64,000 nucleotides of DNA from JAZDGX01 sp964482205 (GCA_964482205.1 CAYZWI010000001.1:62001-126000); one strand, 5' to 3'; numbered from the stretch's first letter, positions 25,520 to 34,990 are shown. Numbers and translations are program-made. Notes: generated by a model from the letters alone, not told the origin.

Positions 25520-26674
25520 TCAATCACGCGCCGACTCGGTCAGAGCCGCTTCCAATGCATCCGCAATTCGGTGCGCGTCATTCTCGCCCAGCACCGGTGA
25601 GAAAGGAAGCGATAAGGTCTCCGCGCACCACGCCTCGGCTTGCGGATACGCGCCTGGCCCGCGGCCGAGGAACTCGTAGGCATGCTGCAAATGGATGGGA
25701 ATGGGATAGTGGATCTGGGTCCCGATGCCGCGCTTCGAGAGCGCTTCGCGCACTCGCTCGCGGCGAGGCACGCGCACCGGAAAGAGATGGTGCACATGAG
25801 CGCCGGACGGCGCGGGCGAAGGCAGAGCGAGCGGCAGAGGGGCGAGGAGCTCGCGATACCGCGCGGCGAGCTCGATCCGGCGAGCGTTCCATTCCCGCAG
25901 GTAGGGAAGCTTGGCGAGCAGGATGGCCGCCTGCAACTCGTCGAGGCGGCTGTTGACGCCGATGGTGTCGTGCACATAGCGATCCGTCTGGCCGTAGTTG
26001 CGCAAGCGCTTCAGGTGTCCCGCGCGATCCGCGTTCGCCGTCCAGATCGCACCCGCGTCGCCATAGGCCCCGAGATTCTTGCTGGGATAGAAGCTGAAGC
26101 AGCCGTAGTCGCCCCAGGTGCCGGCCGGTCGTCCGTTCGTGATCGCTCCGTGCGCTTGGGCCGCATCCTCGATCACCACGAGATCGTGCGCGCGAGCGAA
26201 GGCGAGGATGGGTTCCATCGGGACCGCCCGGCCGTAGAGATGCACGGGAATGATCGCGCGCGTGGCGGGAGTGAGCGCGCCGGCCAGACGGGTAGGATCG
26301 AGAAGCGCGCTTCCCGGCTCGACATCCGCAAAGACCGGGACCGCGCCGACCGCGCTGATCGCATTCACCGTCGGCACGGCCGTGTTGGGAACGGTGATCA
26401 CTTGATCGCCCGCTCCGACTCCCGCCGAGCGGAGCGCGAGCATCAAAGCATCCGTGCCCGACCCGACGCCGACGATGTGGCCGCCGCCCAGCCATTCCGC
26501 AAAGGCGCGCTCGAAGCGCTCGCCCGCGCGGCCGAGCACGAACCAGCCGGACGCCATCGTCTCGCGCACCGCGCGCTCGATCTCTGCCGCGATGGCGGCA
26601 TCATGAAGGCGAAGGTCGAAGACGGGCAGGAAAGCGCCGGAATCCGGCTGCTGCGATCCCTTCGCGCAGTCCAA
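25520..26674 (-). CDS. DegT/DnrJ/EryC1 sugar aminotransferase
   Basis: A 384-residue PLP enzyme of the family that aminates keto-sugars bound to a nucleotide. PLP Lys199 is in 'CFSFYPSKNLGAYGD', Asp170 in 'VVIEDAAQAHGA' contacts the pyridine nitrogen, and 'VGSGTDALMLAL' binds the phosphate. The start is TTG 26674, chosen because AAGGAGGT lies exactly 6 bases upstream; no ATG nearby has such a site. The amino-sugar product would feed the glycosyltransferases downstream. No nucleotidyltransferase or 4,6-dehydratase is in this cluster, although rmlB begins at 63754. Confidence 0.88.
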   Translation of the reverse strand: MDCAKGSQQPDSGAFLPVFDLRLHDAAIAAEIERAVRETMASGWFVLGRAGERFERAFAEWLGGGHIVGVGSGTDALMLALRSAGVGAGDQVITVPNTAVPTVNAISAVGAVPVFADVEPGSALLDPTRLAGALTPATRAIIPVHLYGRAVPMEPILAFARAHDLVVIEDAAQAHGAITNGRPAGTWGDYGCFSFYPSKNLGAYGDAGAIWTANADRAGHLKRLRNYGQTDRYVHDTIGVNSRLDELQAAILLAKLPYLREWNARRIELAARYRELLAPLPLALPSPAPSGAHVHHLFPVRVPRRERVREALSKRGIGTQIHYPIPIHLQHAYEFLGRGPGAYPQAEAWCAETLSLPFSPVLGENDAHRIADALEAALTESARD

Positions 26675-26763
26675 GCGATGACCTCCTTGCAGGATTCTTC
26701 CGGTTGCATCATGCGCGGCCGGGCCCTGGGCCGGGAGCGCATGGGCGCCGGCAACACGCCGGA

Positions 26764-27777
26764 TCACGCTTGCGCCAGATAGTGCCGCCCGTGCTCGCGA
26801 TAATAGGCGAGCGTGCGTTCAAAGGCCTCGGCCGCCCGGACCTTCGGTTCCCAGCCGAGCGCGTGCCGGATCTTTTCGAAATCGGCCCGGAAGCTCCCGA
26901 TGTCGATTCCTTTCAACGCATCGGGAAACGGCACGAAATCGACTTGCCCCCGGCCGGCCACGCGCACCGCCAATTGGGCAATCTCGGCCAGCGACAGGAC
27001 CTCCGGCGATCCGAGGTTGAAGACTTCGCCGGGGGGAACGCGAGCCGGATCGGAGGCTCCCGCCGCAAGGAAGGCGTCGACCACATCGTCGACGAAGTTC
27101 AGATCGCGCAGCTGGCGGCCGTCTCCGAACACGCGAATGGGCTCGTCCGCCAAGGCGCGGCGCACGAAGACGGCGAGAAAACCCTGCCGGTCGTGGCGGA
27201 TGAGCTGGCGAGGGCCGAAGGTGTTCGTCAGCCGGAGGCTGATGGTCGGCAGGCCGTGCAGGCGCGCGTAGAGACGGTGGTACCACTCGGCCGCCAGCTT
27301 GTTGATGCCGTTCACATCCGTCGGGCGCAGAGGATGCTGCTCGTCGACGGGCAGATACTGCGGGCGCCCGTACTGCTGGCGCGTGCTCGCGTAGATCACG
27401 CGCGCGCGAGGAGCTTCCCGCCGGCATGCCTCGAGAAGCGTGAGATGCGCTTCGCAATTGTTGGCGAGATCGTCGCGCGGGCGCGTCATGCTGTCGATGT
27501 GGCTCACCTGCCCGGCCAGATTGAAGATCACCTCGGAGCCTCTCACCGTTGCGCGAGTCGTCTCCTGATCGCGCAGATCGGCGATCTGCAGCGTGATTTG
27601 CCCGCGAACCGGCTCGAGGTTGAAGAGATTGCCGCCGCAGTCGGGGACGAGGCAGTCCTGCACGGTGACGCGCGCGTCCAAGGCGACCAGCCGCAGGGCC
27701 AGGTTGCTTCCGATGAAGCCCGCGCCTCCCGTCACGAGGACCTTGCGGCCGGCATAGAAGTCGACGAAGGCATTCAC
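26764..27777 (-). CDS. NAD-dependent epimerase/dehydratase (extended SDR)
   Basis: A 337-residue extended short-chain dehydrogenase acting on a nucleotide sugar. The NAD-binding 'VTGGAGFIGSN' lies at residues 15-25 and 'FNLAGQVSHIDSM' is the expected Asn-Ala-Gly region. Where most members have the catalytic Tyr-x3-Lys, this protein reads 'DVNGINKLAAEWYH', so Tyr is replaced by Asn156 while Lys160 is kept; I recall this as a subfamily form, but the consequence for catalysis is open. The GTG start overlaps the GT2 stop (GTGA). Confidence 0.82.
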   Translation of the reverse strand: MNAFVDFYAGRKVLVTGGAGFIGSNLALRLVALDARVTVQDCLVPDCGGNLFNLEPVRGQITLQIADLRDQETTRATVRGSEVIFNLAGQVSHIDSMTRPRDDLANNCEAHLTLLEACRREAPRARVIYASTRQQYGRPQYLPVDEQHPLRPTDVNGINKLAAEWYHRLYARLHGLPTISLRLTNTFGPRQLIRHDRQGFLAVFVRRALADEPIRVFGDGRQLRDLNFVDDVVDAFLAAGASDPARVPPGEVFNLGSPEVLSLAEIAQLAVRVAGRGQVDFVPFPDALKGIDIGSFRADFEKIRHALGWEPKVRAAEAFERTLAYYREHGRHYLAQA

Positions 27778-28553
27778 GATTGCGAGCTCTCCCCGGCGTT
27801 CCCCTCGTCCCGCATGGGCAGAGAAGAACCGAGCGGCTCGTGGCGCACGCGCAAGCGCCACCAGAGGCCGGTCATGCGCCACAGCACCCGGCCGACCCTG
27901 CTCAGATTGAAGAACTGCGATTTCCCGTGCATGCGATGGAAATGATGCACCGGCACCTGGGCGACGGTGCAGCCGGAGAGGCGGACCTTCGCCATCAGCT
28001 CCACGCAGATCAGGCCTGAATTCTCGGTGAGGGCGAAGCGCTCGAAGATCGAGCGGCGCATGAGGCGGAAGTCGCAGTCGACATCGCGCACCGGGAGGTC
28101 GAAGAGGGCGCGCACGAGGTGATGGTACATGCGTCCGATGACCGCCCGGTACCAGGGATCGCTGCGCCGGATCTTGTAGCCGTTCACGAGATCGACCCCC
28201 GCCCGGCGTTCCCAGAGGGCGGAGAGCTCGCGAACATCGTACTGGGCGTCGCCGTCGGTGTAGAAGATCCAGTCGCCCCTGGCGGCGGCGAACCCGCTGC
28301 GCAGGGCGCCCCCGTAGCCGAGATTGCGCGCGTGGGTGATGCAGCGGAGTTTCGGGTAGCGAGTCATCAGTTCCGAGAGGATGTCGCCGGTGTGGTCTGG
28401 GCTCGCGTCGTTGACGACGATGACTTCTCCGTCGTCGGTCACTTGCTCGAGGACGCGAAAGGCGAGCACCACCATGCTCGCGATGGTGCCCCAGTCGTTG
28501 TAGGCCGGGAAAAAGACGCTGATCGATTCCCGGCGACCCTGGGGTTCGGCCAT
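27774..28553 (-). CDS. GT2-family glycosyltransferase (polyprenyl-phosphate type)
   Basis: A 259-residue GT-A enzyme without membrane helices. 'ISVFFPAYNDWG' opens the fold, 'VVNDASPDHTGD' and 'FYTDGDAQYD' carry the acidic nucleotide- and metal-binding residues, and 'ARNLGYGGALRSGF' is typical of dolichol/undecaprenyl-phosphate sugar synthases. It probably makes the polyprenyl-phosphate sugar used by the GT-C enzymes downstream. ATG 28553 is taken as start because the fold begins 11 residues later; an ATG at 28643 in the same frame would add 30 residues. It is the first gene of the minus-strand cluster. Confidence 0.85.
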   Translation of the reverse strand: MAEPQGRRESISVFFPAYNDWGTIASMVVLAFRVLEQVTDDGEVIVVNDASPDHTGDILSELMTRYPKLRCITHARNLGYGGALRSGFAAARGDWIFYTDGDAQYDVRELSALWERRAGVDLVNGYKIRRSDPWYRAVIGRMYHHLVRALFDLPVRDVDCDFRLMRRSIFERFALTENSGLICVELMAKVRLSGCTVAQVPVHHFHRMHGKSQFFNLSRVGRVLWRMTGLWWRLRVRHEPLGSSLPMRDEGNAGESSQS

Positions 28554-28675
28554 GGCTCCTTCCGGTTCTTGCGCCTCGATGGCAGAGGCGGCCGAGGGGG
28601 CTTTCCGCCGGCAGCCCCTGCCCGCGACGGCCTGGCGTAACATGTGCCCAGGCCCCGCGACAGCCGGACTCCGGA

Positions 28676-28704
28676 TCCTTACCCCGCCCTCTTGCGGCTG
28701 TCAA
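28676..28704 (-). promoter_or_regulatory. Candidate promoter of the glycan cluster
   Basis: On the minus strand a perfect TTGACA (28704-28699) is followed after 17 bases by TAAGGA (28681-28676), a weak -10 box. Transcription would start near 28668, about 115 bases before the GT2 start. The eight cluster genes are tightly spaced, so this could drive them all. Confidence 0.4.
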
Positions 28705-28787
28705 TCGCAGGCAGGACGGAGGCTTTTCCCGCGCTCTCGCCCCTGGGGAACCTCGCCCGGCTCCCTGGGTCTATTTCCGAGAAACAC

Positions 28788-28816
28788 TTTCCGGCAGATC
28801 GGGAGGCTGATAGCAT
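28788..28816 (+). promoter_or_regulatory. Candidate promoter of the isomerase/peptidase operon
   Basis: TTTCCG (28788-28793) and TAGCAT (28811-28816) are 17 bases apart. The -35 match is weak. Transcription would start near 28823, about 50 bases before the ATG at 28872. Confidence 0.35.
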
Positions 28817-28871
28817 CCTTCGCCGATCCTCGTAAGAGATGGCGCATGGAAAAACCTCTCTGGAGGGCTTC

Positions 28872-30605
28872 ATGATCCAGAAAAGAACCCCGATTCTGCT
28901 CGGGCTGGCCTTTCTTCTGTGGCTCGGCGGCTGCGGCGCCGAGGACCCGACGCTCCTGACGGTGGGGGAGCAGAAGATTCCGCTCAGCGAATTCCAGAGG
29001 TCCTTCGACGACATCCTCAAGCAGGACGAAGGATTCACGCCCGACAGCGCATCGGCCCGCCGCTTTCTGACCCGCTACATCGATAAGACGCTCATCGAGC
29101 AGGCGGCGACCGATTCTCTCGTCTGGAATCCGATCCTGGAGGACCGCGCCAAGGATGTTCTCGAATCGAAGATGATGCGCATCATGCGCGAGGATTCGTA
29201 CCGGCATGTCCTGGACATCCCCGACGATGAGCTCCGTCAGATCTTCGAGCGCGCCCGCACGCGCTATCGCTACCGGCAGATGTATTTCCAAACCCAGGCC
29301 GAGGCGCAGGCCGCTTATCAGACGCTGAAGGAAGGGGGCCGCTTCTCCGCGGTCGCCGATTATTACGGCTTTCCGAACGGCGGAGAGACGGATTGGCGGA
29401 CAATCCTGGATGTTCCCGTCGAAGTCGTCGATCTGCTGGACAGGCTCGGCCCCGGGGAAGTGGGCGGGCCGGTGCGCACGGGGGGGCTCACCTATGTGGT
29501 GCAGTTCCTGGAGAAGGAGCCGACTCCCGGCCAGCTGCCTTCGTTCGAGCAGGCGGCGCATGTCCTGCGCTTGAGCGTCCAGCAGCAGCGGGCCGGCAAT
29601 CTGATGGCTGATTTCGACGAGAAGCTTCTGAAGGACAACAACTACAGGGTCTATCCCGCCGAGGTCGCGTGGATGACCCAGTTTCTGCGCGAGGCGACCC
29701 GCGATGTGAGTCGCACCGCACCCACCGCCGATGGCCCTCAGAAGGACCCGATCCCGTGGACCGGATGCCCTCTCCCGCGCGAAGAGTGGAACCGGATGAT
29801 CGCGAGCTGCGATGTCGATACGGCAAGCGCCATCCTCATCCTCGATCACCTGCTCACGAAGCTTCTCATGGATTGGCCCACATTCGAGAAGGAGCAGGAT
29901 GTGACCAACCTCACCCGAGAGCTTCTTCTCGATCGGGTCATGCGCGCCGAGTGCTGGCGCAGGGGCTACCACAAGCGTCCGGATCTCGCCTGGCAGGATC
30001 GCAAGCAGCGCAGCTTCATGCTCGCCCGCAATTTCTATCAGCAGTATGTCTGGAACAGGGTTCGCCCGACGGTCGAGGAGGCGAGGGCCTGGTACGCCGC
30101 CCACGCGGACGAATTCGGCGAGCCGGAGAAGCGCCGTTTCCTGCAGCTGCGGGTGCGGGATTGGGGAAGCGCGATCAAGGCGCGTGAGGCGTTGGCGGGC
30201 AATCCCGATCGCAACTCGGCGATGGCGGCGATTCTTCGATTCGACCGCACGGCCGCCTGGGTTGACGGGGGAGCCGGCGAATTCTTCGCCGGCCCCCCGC
30301 AGAATGCGCTCCAGCGGCAATTGCTGCGCCTTTCGCCCGGGGAAGTGAGCGAGCCGATTCCCGATGAAGGCCGCTTTCTGGTCGCGCGCCTCGAGTCGGT
30401 GGAGCCGGCGCATGTGCCCCCCTTCGAAACGGTGGCGGAACAGGTCGTGGGCAAGCTGACCGAGGTGCGCGCGGATTCGCTGTTCAAGGAATTCGTGCGC
30501 GACCGCCGGGCATCGACCAAGTTGGTCGTGAACGAGAACGCCTTCGCGAAGCTGCGCTTCACGCCGCCGCCCGAGAAGCCTGCGGAGCAGGAGACAGCGG
30601 ATTGA
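28872..30605 (+). CDS. Peptidyl-prolyl isomerase lipoprotein (SurA/PrsA-like)
   Basis: A 577-residue lipoprotein: signal peptide with lipobox 'LGGC' around residue 21, then an N-terminal helical chaperone domain ('LSEFQRSFDDILKQ') and two parvulin-type regions, about residues 125-220 ('ERARTRYRYRQMYFQTQAEA' to 'LGPGEVGGPV') and 400-520 ('ARAWYAAHADEFGEPEKRRF' to 'LSPGEVSEPIPDEG'). Such proteins help exported proteins fold in the periplasm. ATG 28872 is used because GGAGGG lies 4 bases upstream and the lipobox fits. Its stop overlaps the start of the C25 peptidase (TTGA), so the isomerase may serve that protein. Confidence 0.82.
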   Translation: MIQKRTPILLGLAFLLWLGGCGAEDPTLLTVGEQKIPLSEFQRSFDDILKQDEGFTPDSASARRFLTRYIDKTLIEQAATDSLVWNPILEDRAKDVLESKMMRIMREDSYRHVLDIPDDELRQIFERARTRYRYRQMYFQTQAEAQAAYQTLKEGGRFSAVADYYGFPNGGETDWRTILDVPVEVVDLLDRLGPGEVGGPVRTGGLTYVVQFLEKEPTPGQLPSFEQAAHVLRLSVQQQRAGNLMADFDEKLLKDNNYRVYPAEVAWMTQFLREATRDVSRTAPTADGPQKDPIPWTGCPLPREEWNRMIASCDVDTASAILILDHLLTKLLMDWPTFEKEQDVTNLTRELLLDRVMRAECWRRGYHKRPDLAWQDRKQRSFMLARNFYQQYVWNRVRPTVEEARAWYAAHADEFGEPEKRRFLQLRVRDWGSAIKAREALAGNPDRNSAMAAILRFDRTAAWVDGGAGEFFAGPPQNALQRQLLRLSPGEVSEPIPDEGRFLVARLESVEPAHVPPFETVAEQVVGKLTEVRADSLFKEFVRDRRASTKLVVNENAFAKLRFTPPPEKPAEQETAD

Positions 30606-33600
30606 TCCGTACCGATGAGCTTTCCCGGCTCCTGATCCCCCGCCTGCGCGCGCTCAAACAGGCGCTCGGATGCGTGCTTGGCTGCATCACGATCGCGGCG
30701 GGCGTCACCGCCCTCTCCGCTCCGGCGTTCGCGCAAGTGTCCGAACCGCGCGCCCAGATCATCGTCCAGACGGACGAGCAGCTCATCTTCGAGGTCGAAT
30801 TCCCCGCGCCCGTGCTCGCTTCCGCGCGGCTCGCCGAGCGCGACTATGTGCGCGTCGACATGCCGGGATGCGATCATGCCGGTGCCGAAGGCGAACCCGA
30901 CCTTCCGGTTCGCGAATGGCTGGTCGCGCTTCCCCCGAGTGCCGAGCCGCTGATCGAGACGATGGAGGAGACGCGCCTCTTCCTCGCCGAGGCGCGGCCG
31001 GCTCCGGTGCCGGTTCAGGATCTCACCTTCCCGCCCGGAGACGAGAACCTCGAAGACAAGGTGCCGGGGTACCGGCTCGAGTACGCCGAAGATCCTGCGC
31101 TCTATGAAAGCGCGCGGGTGTTTCCCGCACAGCCCGTCTCCATCGAAGCGGCCCGCTCGTGGCGGCTGTTGCGGGTGGTTCCCGTGACGCTTCATCCAGT
31201 GGCCTACGATCCCGCGGCCGGCACCCTCACCTGGACTCCGCGCCTGCGCGTGCGCGTGCTCTTCACGCGGCCGAAGGGCAAGACCGCCGAGCCGCCTTCG
31301 GCGCCGTACCGCATGGACGAACCGAGTTGGGAATCGTTGTATCGCGACCGGATCCTGAATTACCAGCGAGCCCCCGAGTATCGCCGCGCGCCGCGGGACG
31401 CGAAGACGGGCGCGGCGCTGGAAGCTCCTCGCTCCGGCGCGGCCCGGGAAGCGCCCCGCTTCAGCGCCGCGGAGGCGGCCTTCGAATTCCGCATCGCCGT
31501 CGATTCCACCGGCGTCTACCAGCTCCCCTTCGAGCGGCTCGTCCAGGCGGGGCTCGAAGCCACCGGCCTGGAATGGGACCGCCTCGCCCTCGTGGTTCGC
31601 GATTACGATGACGACGCGCTGGAAGGGACGGAGATTCCGGTCGCATTCCTGCCCTTCGGAGACCAGGGCAACGCTCTCTTCGAGGCGGGCGAATCGATCG
31701 TCTTCTACGGCCAGCACGCCTGGGATTTCTTTTCGCTCACCGGCGGGGCCAAGCGTTTCGGAAGAGAGAATGCCTACTGGCTGGTGTACGGAAACAGCGC
31801 CGGGCCGCGAATGGAGGAGATCGATTCCTCTTTCGGTTGGGATTCGCTTCCGGCTCCCAGCATGTACCAGCGGACGATCCGTTTCGAGCAGAACCGCTTC
31901 CTCGGCGACATGAAGGTCTACCAGGACACGAGCGGCCCCTTCGACGGCCCGCTCGCCCTCGCGAGCGACCACTACAACTGGACCGATCCGACCGCGGGGA
32001 TGAAGCCGATCAAGGTGGTCTCTTTCGGGATGCCGAGCGTCCTACGGGCGACGAGGGTCTGCGTGCACCTGCAAGGCCAGTTCTATGTGCAGGACATGGC
32101 CTCGATCGAGCACCGCCCGCGGCTGTGGCTCTCGAACTCCGCCGCGCCGGAGGACACGACCTCGCCGCGCTCGCTGGCCTTCTCCGGCAACCCCTATGTG
32201 ATCTCCTCGCTGCGCGACTACATCGCGTGCGAGGAGCGCTCGATCCCCACGACGGTGACGAAGGCCGGCCGCAACTACCTGAAGATCTATCTGCCGCGCG
32301 AGCACGACGGCATCGACAATGTGAACGGCGACAAGGTGGGGATCGACTGGTTCGAAGTCACCTACACCGGCGCGTACGAACTGTACGAAGGATTGCTCCA
32401 GGCCCCGCTCGCCTTGACGGGGCCGCAGCGTTTCATCGTGCGCAAGGTGCCGTCGCAGGATGCGCTCGTGCTCGACATCGGCGACCGGCGCGCGCCGCGC
32501 CGCCTGCGCGTGACTCCGGGCCAGTATGTGGCCGGATCGGGCGGGACCTGGAACCTGAATCTGCAGATGGACTGCGGCGATGGAACGGAGCCGCACGAAT
32601 TCCTCGTGGCCGCCGCCGCCGGGTTCATCCCGCTGCCCGCGAAGGCGGTGGAGATGCGGCCCGCCCCGCCCCTGGACACCTTTACGGGCGAAGACTATGT
32701 GGTCGTCTATCCCCGCCGCTTCGAGAGCGCGCTCGCGCCGCTCATCGGTCTGCGCAAGTCGCAGGGCCATCGCGTGCTCGCCGCGCCGGTCGAGGATGTC
32801 TACGACACCTACACGGGCGGGCGGCCGCATCCGTTCGCGATCAAGCGCCTGATGCGCGCGATGTGGCACCAATCCTCGCCGGTCCCCGATTACCTGCTGC
32901 TCTACGGCGACGGCTCGAACGACATGGGCGGATACGCGCTCGGCCTTGCGAGCCAGCCTTCCGACACGACCTATGTTCCCACGATCTCCAATTTCGGCCA
33001 CAGCTTCGGAGTGACGGGCATCCAACTCGTCTCCACCGACGCCTGGTTCGTCGACAATCTCGGGGGACCGTGGACCGGACGGATGAATTTCTATCCCGAT
33101 GTCCACGTGGGGCGCGTCTCGTGCGGGAGCGAAGAGGAAGCGGCCATCTACGCGGACAAGGTCGTGCGTTACGAGACCACCGACGCGACCGGAGCATGGC
33201 GCCAGCGTTTGGTGATCGTGTCGGACGACGATTATTCGGGGGAAGGATTCAACTACTGCCGGGCGGGGAGCGAGTATCGATTCCTGCAGATCAGCCGCAA
33301 CGCCGCCGCGGCCGTCACTTCGGATTCGATCTTCGACCACCTCGAGGTCGATACCCTGTACTTGAATGGATTGATGGACAGCATTCCCGAGTTGGGCCGC
33401 TGCGTGCGGGACACGCTGGATCCTTCCGAATGCCTGCGCGACGCGCAGGGCCGGGTCGTCGTCCGGCCGGTGGGAAACTGCATCGATATGCGCGTGAACG
33501 GGGATTTCGGCCGCGGGCGTTTGCGCGACATCGTGCTCTCCTCGTTGGACCGCGGCGCGCTCGCCTTCGCCTATCAGGGGCATTCGCACAGCCGGCAGAT

Positions 33601-34990
33601 GGCCCACGAGCGCTTCTTCGTGAACTACGCCAGCTCGCCGAGCGACGGCAACGATGTGGCCGCGCTCGGGAATCTGTACAAGCCCTTCGTCTATCACGGC
33701 TATGGCTGCCACCTGGCCGAATTCGGCTCGCGCATGGAGGCCAATCCCTTCCGCGGCGACGCGCTCTCCGAGGCGCTGCTCTTCTGCTGCCCGGGCGCTC
33801 CGCGGGGCGCGATCGGGGCGATCGGATCGACCGACTACGAGCAGATCGGGCACGACTTCCAGGAGAAGGTCTTCCAGGCGATGTTCACCGATCCGCCCAG
33901 CGACGCGCAGGGCGCGCGGCGTTGGCGCCTGGGGGAGATCGTCGATTGGGGCAAGGCGAAGCTGACCTCGAACCGGCTCGAGCGGGTCACCTACATGCTG
34001 CTCGGCGATCCGGCCCTGCGCCATGGCGCGCTGCCGCCGTGGATCGATCTGACGCTCGAAGGCCTCTCCTGGACGCAGGGGACGGACGGCGAGTATGTGA
34101 GCGGGCGCGCGGACGATTCCCTGCGCGTGCGCATCGAGCTCCTCGACGAGTCGCAAGTGGGGCAGTTGCCCGAGGTGCGCGACTACGATGGTCTCGTGCC
34201 GCCCGAGCGCCTGGTCGTGATCGATTCCGGCCACCTGGGCCGCTCGCTGACGGTCGAGTACCGCACGCGCGTGCAACGCCGGCCCTATGTGCTGAGCGTG
34301 CGCTCCACGGACTACGAAGGCCTGCAGCGCGAGCTGCGGGTGACGATGCCGCTCGGCATCGAGCTCTACGAGCAGGTGGGGCAGGCGCTCGAGCCTGTTC
34401 GCGAAGGCGCCTCGCTGGCCGATTCGAGCCGCCTCGCGGTGACGGTGCGCAGCGGGGCGCATCTCGACGCGGCCGATGTCCGGCTGCTGCTGGACGGCGC
34501 GCCGGTCGATCTCGCGCAAGCGACGCTCGACGAACCTCCCGGCGAGGCGCGCACCTGGACGCTGCGTTATCAAGGGCTTCCCGTTTCCTCGGCGGGCGAG
34601 AGACGGCTCTCCGTCGAGATCGTGCAGCGCGACGGGTCGCCGCTCGAGCTTCTTTCGCGGACCGTCTCGGTTGGCCGGCAGGGCCCGCTGGCGATCTCCT
34701 TCGCCTATTGGATGCCCAATCCCTTCGAGGGCGAGTCGAATCTCGTCTATCACCTCACCGACACCGCCTCACGCGCGCGCTTGCGCATCTTCACTTCGAG
34801 CGGACGCAAGATTCTCGACGACGACACCCTTCCGGTGGCGCGCGGCACGCGCGGGTACCGTTGGGACGGCAGAGACGCGGACGGGGATCCGGTCGCCAAC
34901 GGCCTCTACTTCTTCGAGCTCTCCGTGTGGGACGGCGACGGCCGCCGCTCGGAGACGCGGATTCTGGACAAGGTCCTGCGCGTCCGCTGA
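30602..34990 (+). CDS. Gingipain-like C25 peptidase with FlgD-like C-terminal domain
   Basis: A 1462-residue exported protein. The signal peptide is long (cut after 'SAPAFA', residue 44). A large N-terminal beta-rich region precedes the C25 caspase-fold domain: 'FTGEDYVVVYPRRFESAL' opens it, His994 in 'AYQGHSHSRQMAHERFF' and Cys1036 in 'VYHGYGCHLAEF' fit the catalytic pair. The last 100 residues ('YWMPNPFEGESNLVYHL' to 'NGLYFFELSV') form an FlgD-like fold of the kind used as a type IX secretion or surface-retention tail in FCB bacteria. It resembles PorU-type or gingipain proteins; the exact role is open. TTG 30602 overlaps the isomerase stop. Confidence 0.82.
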   Translation: MIRTDELSRLLIPRLRALKQALGCVLGCITIAAGVTALSAPAFAQVSEPRAQIIVQTDEQLIFEVEFPAPVLASARLAERDYVRVDMPGCDHAGAEGEPDLPVREWLVALPPSAEPLIETMEETRLFLAEARPAPVPVQDLTFPPGDENLEDKVPGYRLEYAEDPALYESARVFPAQPVSIEAARSWRLLRVVPVTLHPVAYDPAAGTLTWTPRLRVRVLFTRPKGKTAEPPSAPYRMDEPSWESLYRDRILNYQRAPEYRRAPRDAKTGAALEAPRSGAAREAPRFSAAEAAFEFRIAVDSTGVYQLPFERLVQAGLEATGLEWDRLALVVRDYDDDALEGTEIPVAFLPFGDQGNALFEAGESIVFYGQHAWDFFSLTGGAKRFGRENAYWLVYGNSAGPRMEEIDSSFGWDSLPAPSMYQRTIRFEQNRFLGDMKVYQDTSGPFDGPLALASDHYNWTDPTAGMKPIKVVSFGMPSVLRATRVCVHLQGQFYVQDMASIEHRPRLWLSNSAAPEDTTSPRSLAFSGNPYVISSLRDYIACEERSIPTTVTKAGRNYLKIYLPREHDGIDNVNGDKVGIDWFEVTYTGAYELYEGLLQAPLALTGPQRFIVRKVPSQDALVLDIGDRRAPRRLRVTPGQYVAGSGGTWNLNLQMDCGDGTEPHEFLVAAAAGFIPLPAKAVEMRPAPPLDTFTGEDYVVVYPRRFESALAPLIGLRKSQGHRVLAAPVEDVYDTYTGGRPHPFAIKRLMRAMWHQSSPVPDYLLLYGDGSNDMGGYALGLASQPSDTTYVPTISNFGHSFGVTGIQLVSTDAWFVDNLGGPWTGRMNFYPDVHVGRVSCGSEEEAAIYADKVVRYETTDATGAWRQRLVIVSDDDYSGEGFNYCRAGSEYRFLQISRNAAAAVTSDSIFDHLEVDTLYLNGLMDSIPELGRCVRDTLDPSECLRDAQGRVVVRPVGNCIDMRVNGDFGRGRLRDIVLSSLDRGALAFAYQGHSHSRQMAHERFFVNYASSPSDGNDVAALGNLYKPFVYHGYGCHLAEFGSRMEANPFRGDALSEALLFCCPGAPRGAIGAIGSTDYEQIGHDFQEKVFQAMFTDPPSDAQGARRWRLGEIVDWGKAKLTSNRLERVTYMLLGDPALRHGALPPWIDLTLEGLSWTQGTDGEYVSGRADDSLRVRIELLDESQVGQLPEVRDYDGLVPPERLVVIDSGHLGRSLTVEYRTRVQRRPYVLSVRSTDYEGLQRELRVTMPLGIELYEQVGQALEPVREGASLADSSRLAVTVRSGAHLDAADVRLLLDGAPVDLAQATLDEPPGEARTWTLRYQGLPVSSAGERRLSVEIVQRDGSPLELLSRTVSVGRQGPLAISFAYWMPNPFEGESNLVYHLTDTASRARLRIFTSSGRKILDDDTLPVARGTRGYRWDGRDADGDPVANGLYFFELSVWDGDGRRSETRILDKVLRVR

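Larger units (their letters stand above)
28554..28871. other. Divergent intergenic region
   Basis: 318 bases between the glycan cluster (minus) and the isomerase/peptidase operon (plus). Candidate promoters lie in both directions, at 28676-28704 (minus) and 28788-28816 (plus). No gene or RNA was recognised. Confidence 0.4.

Noticed and set aside
25098..25523. N-terminal extension of the methyltransferase across the SMR gene
   Set aside because: The open frame overlaps the small transporter gene on the same strand; the methyltransferase fold begins at ATG 25097.
26675..26767. Earlier start for the aminotransferase
   Set aside because: The extra 31 codons are not family-like, while TTG 26674 has a perfect ribosome site.
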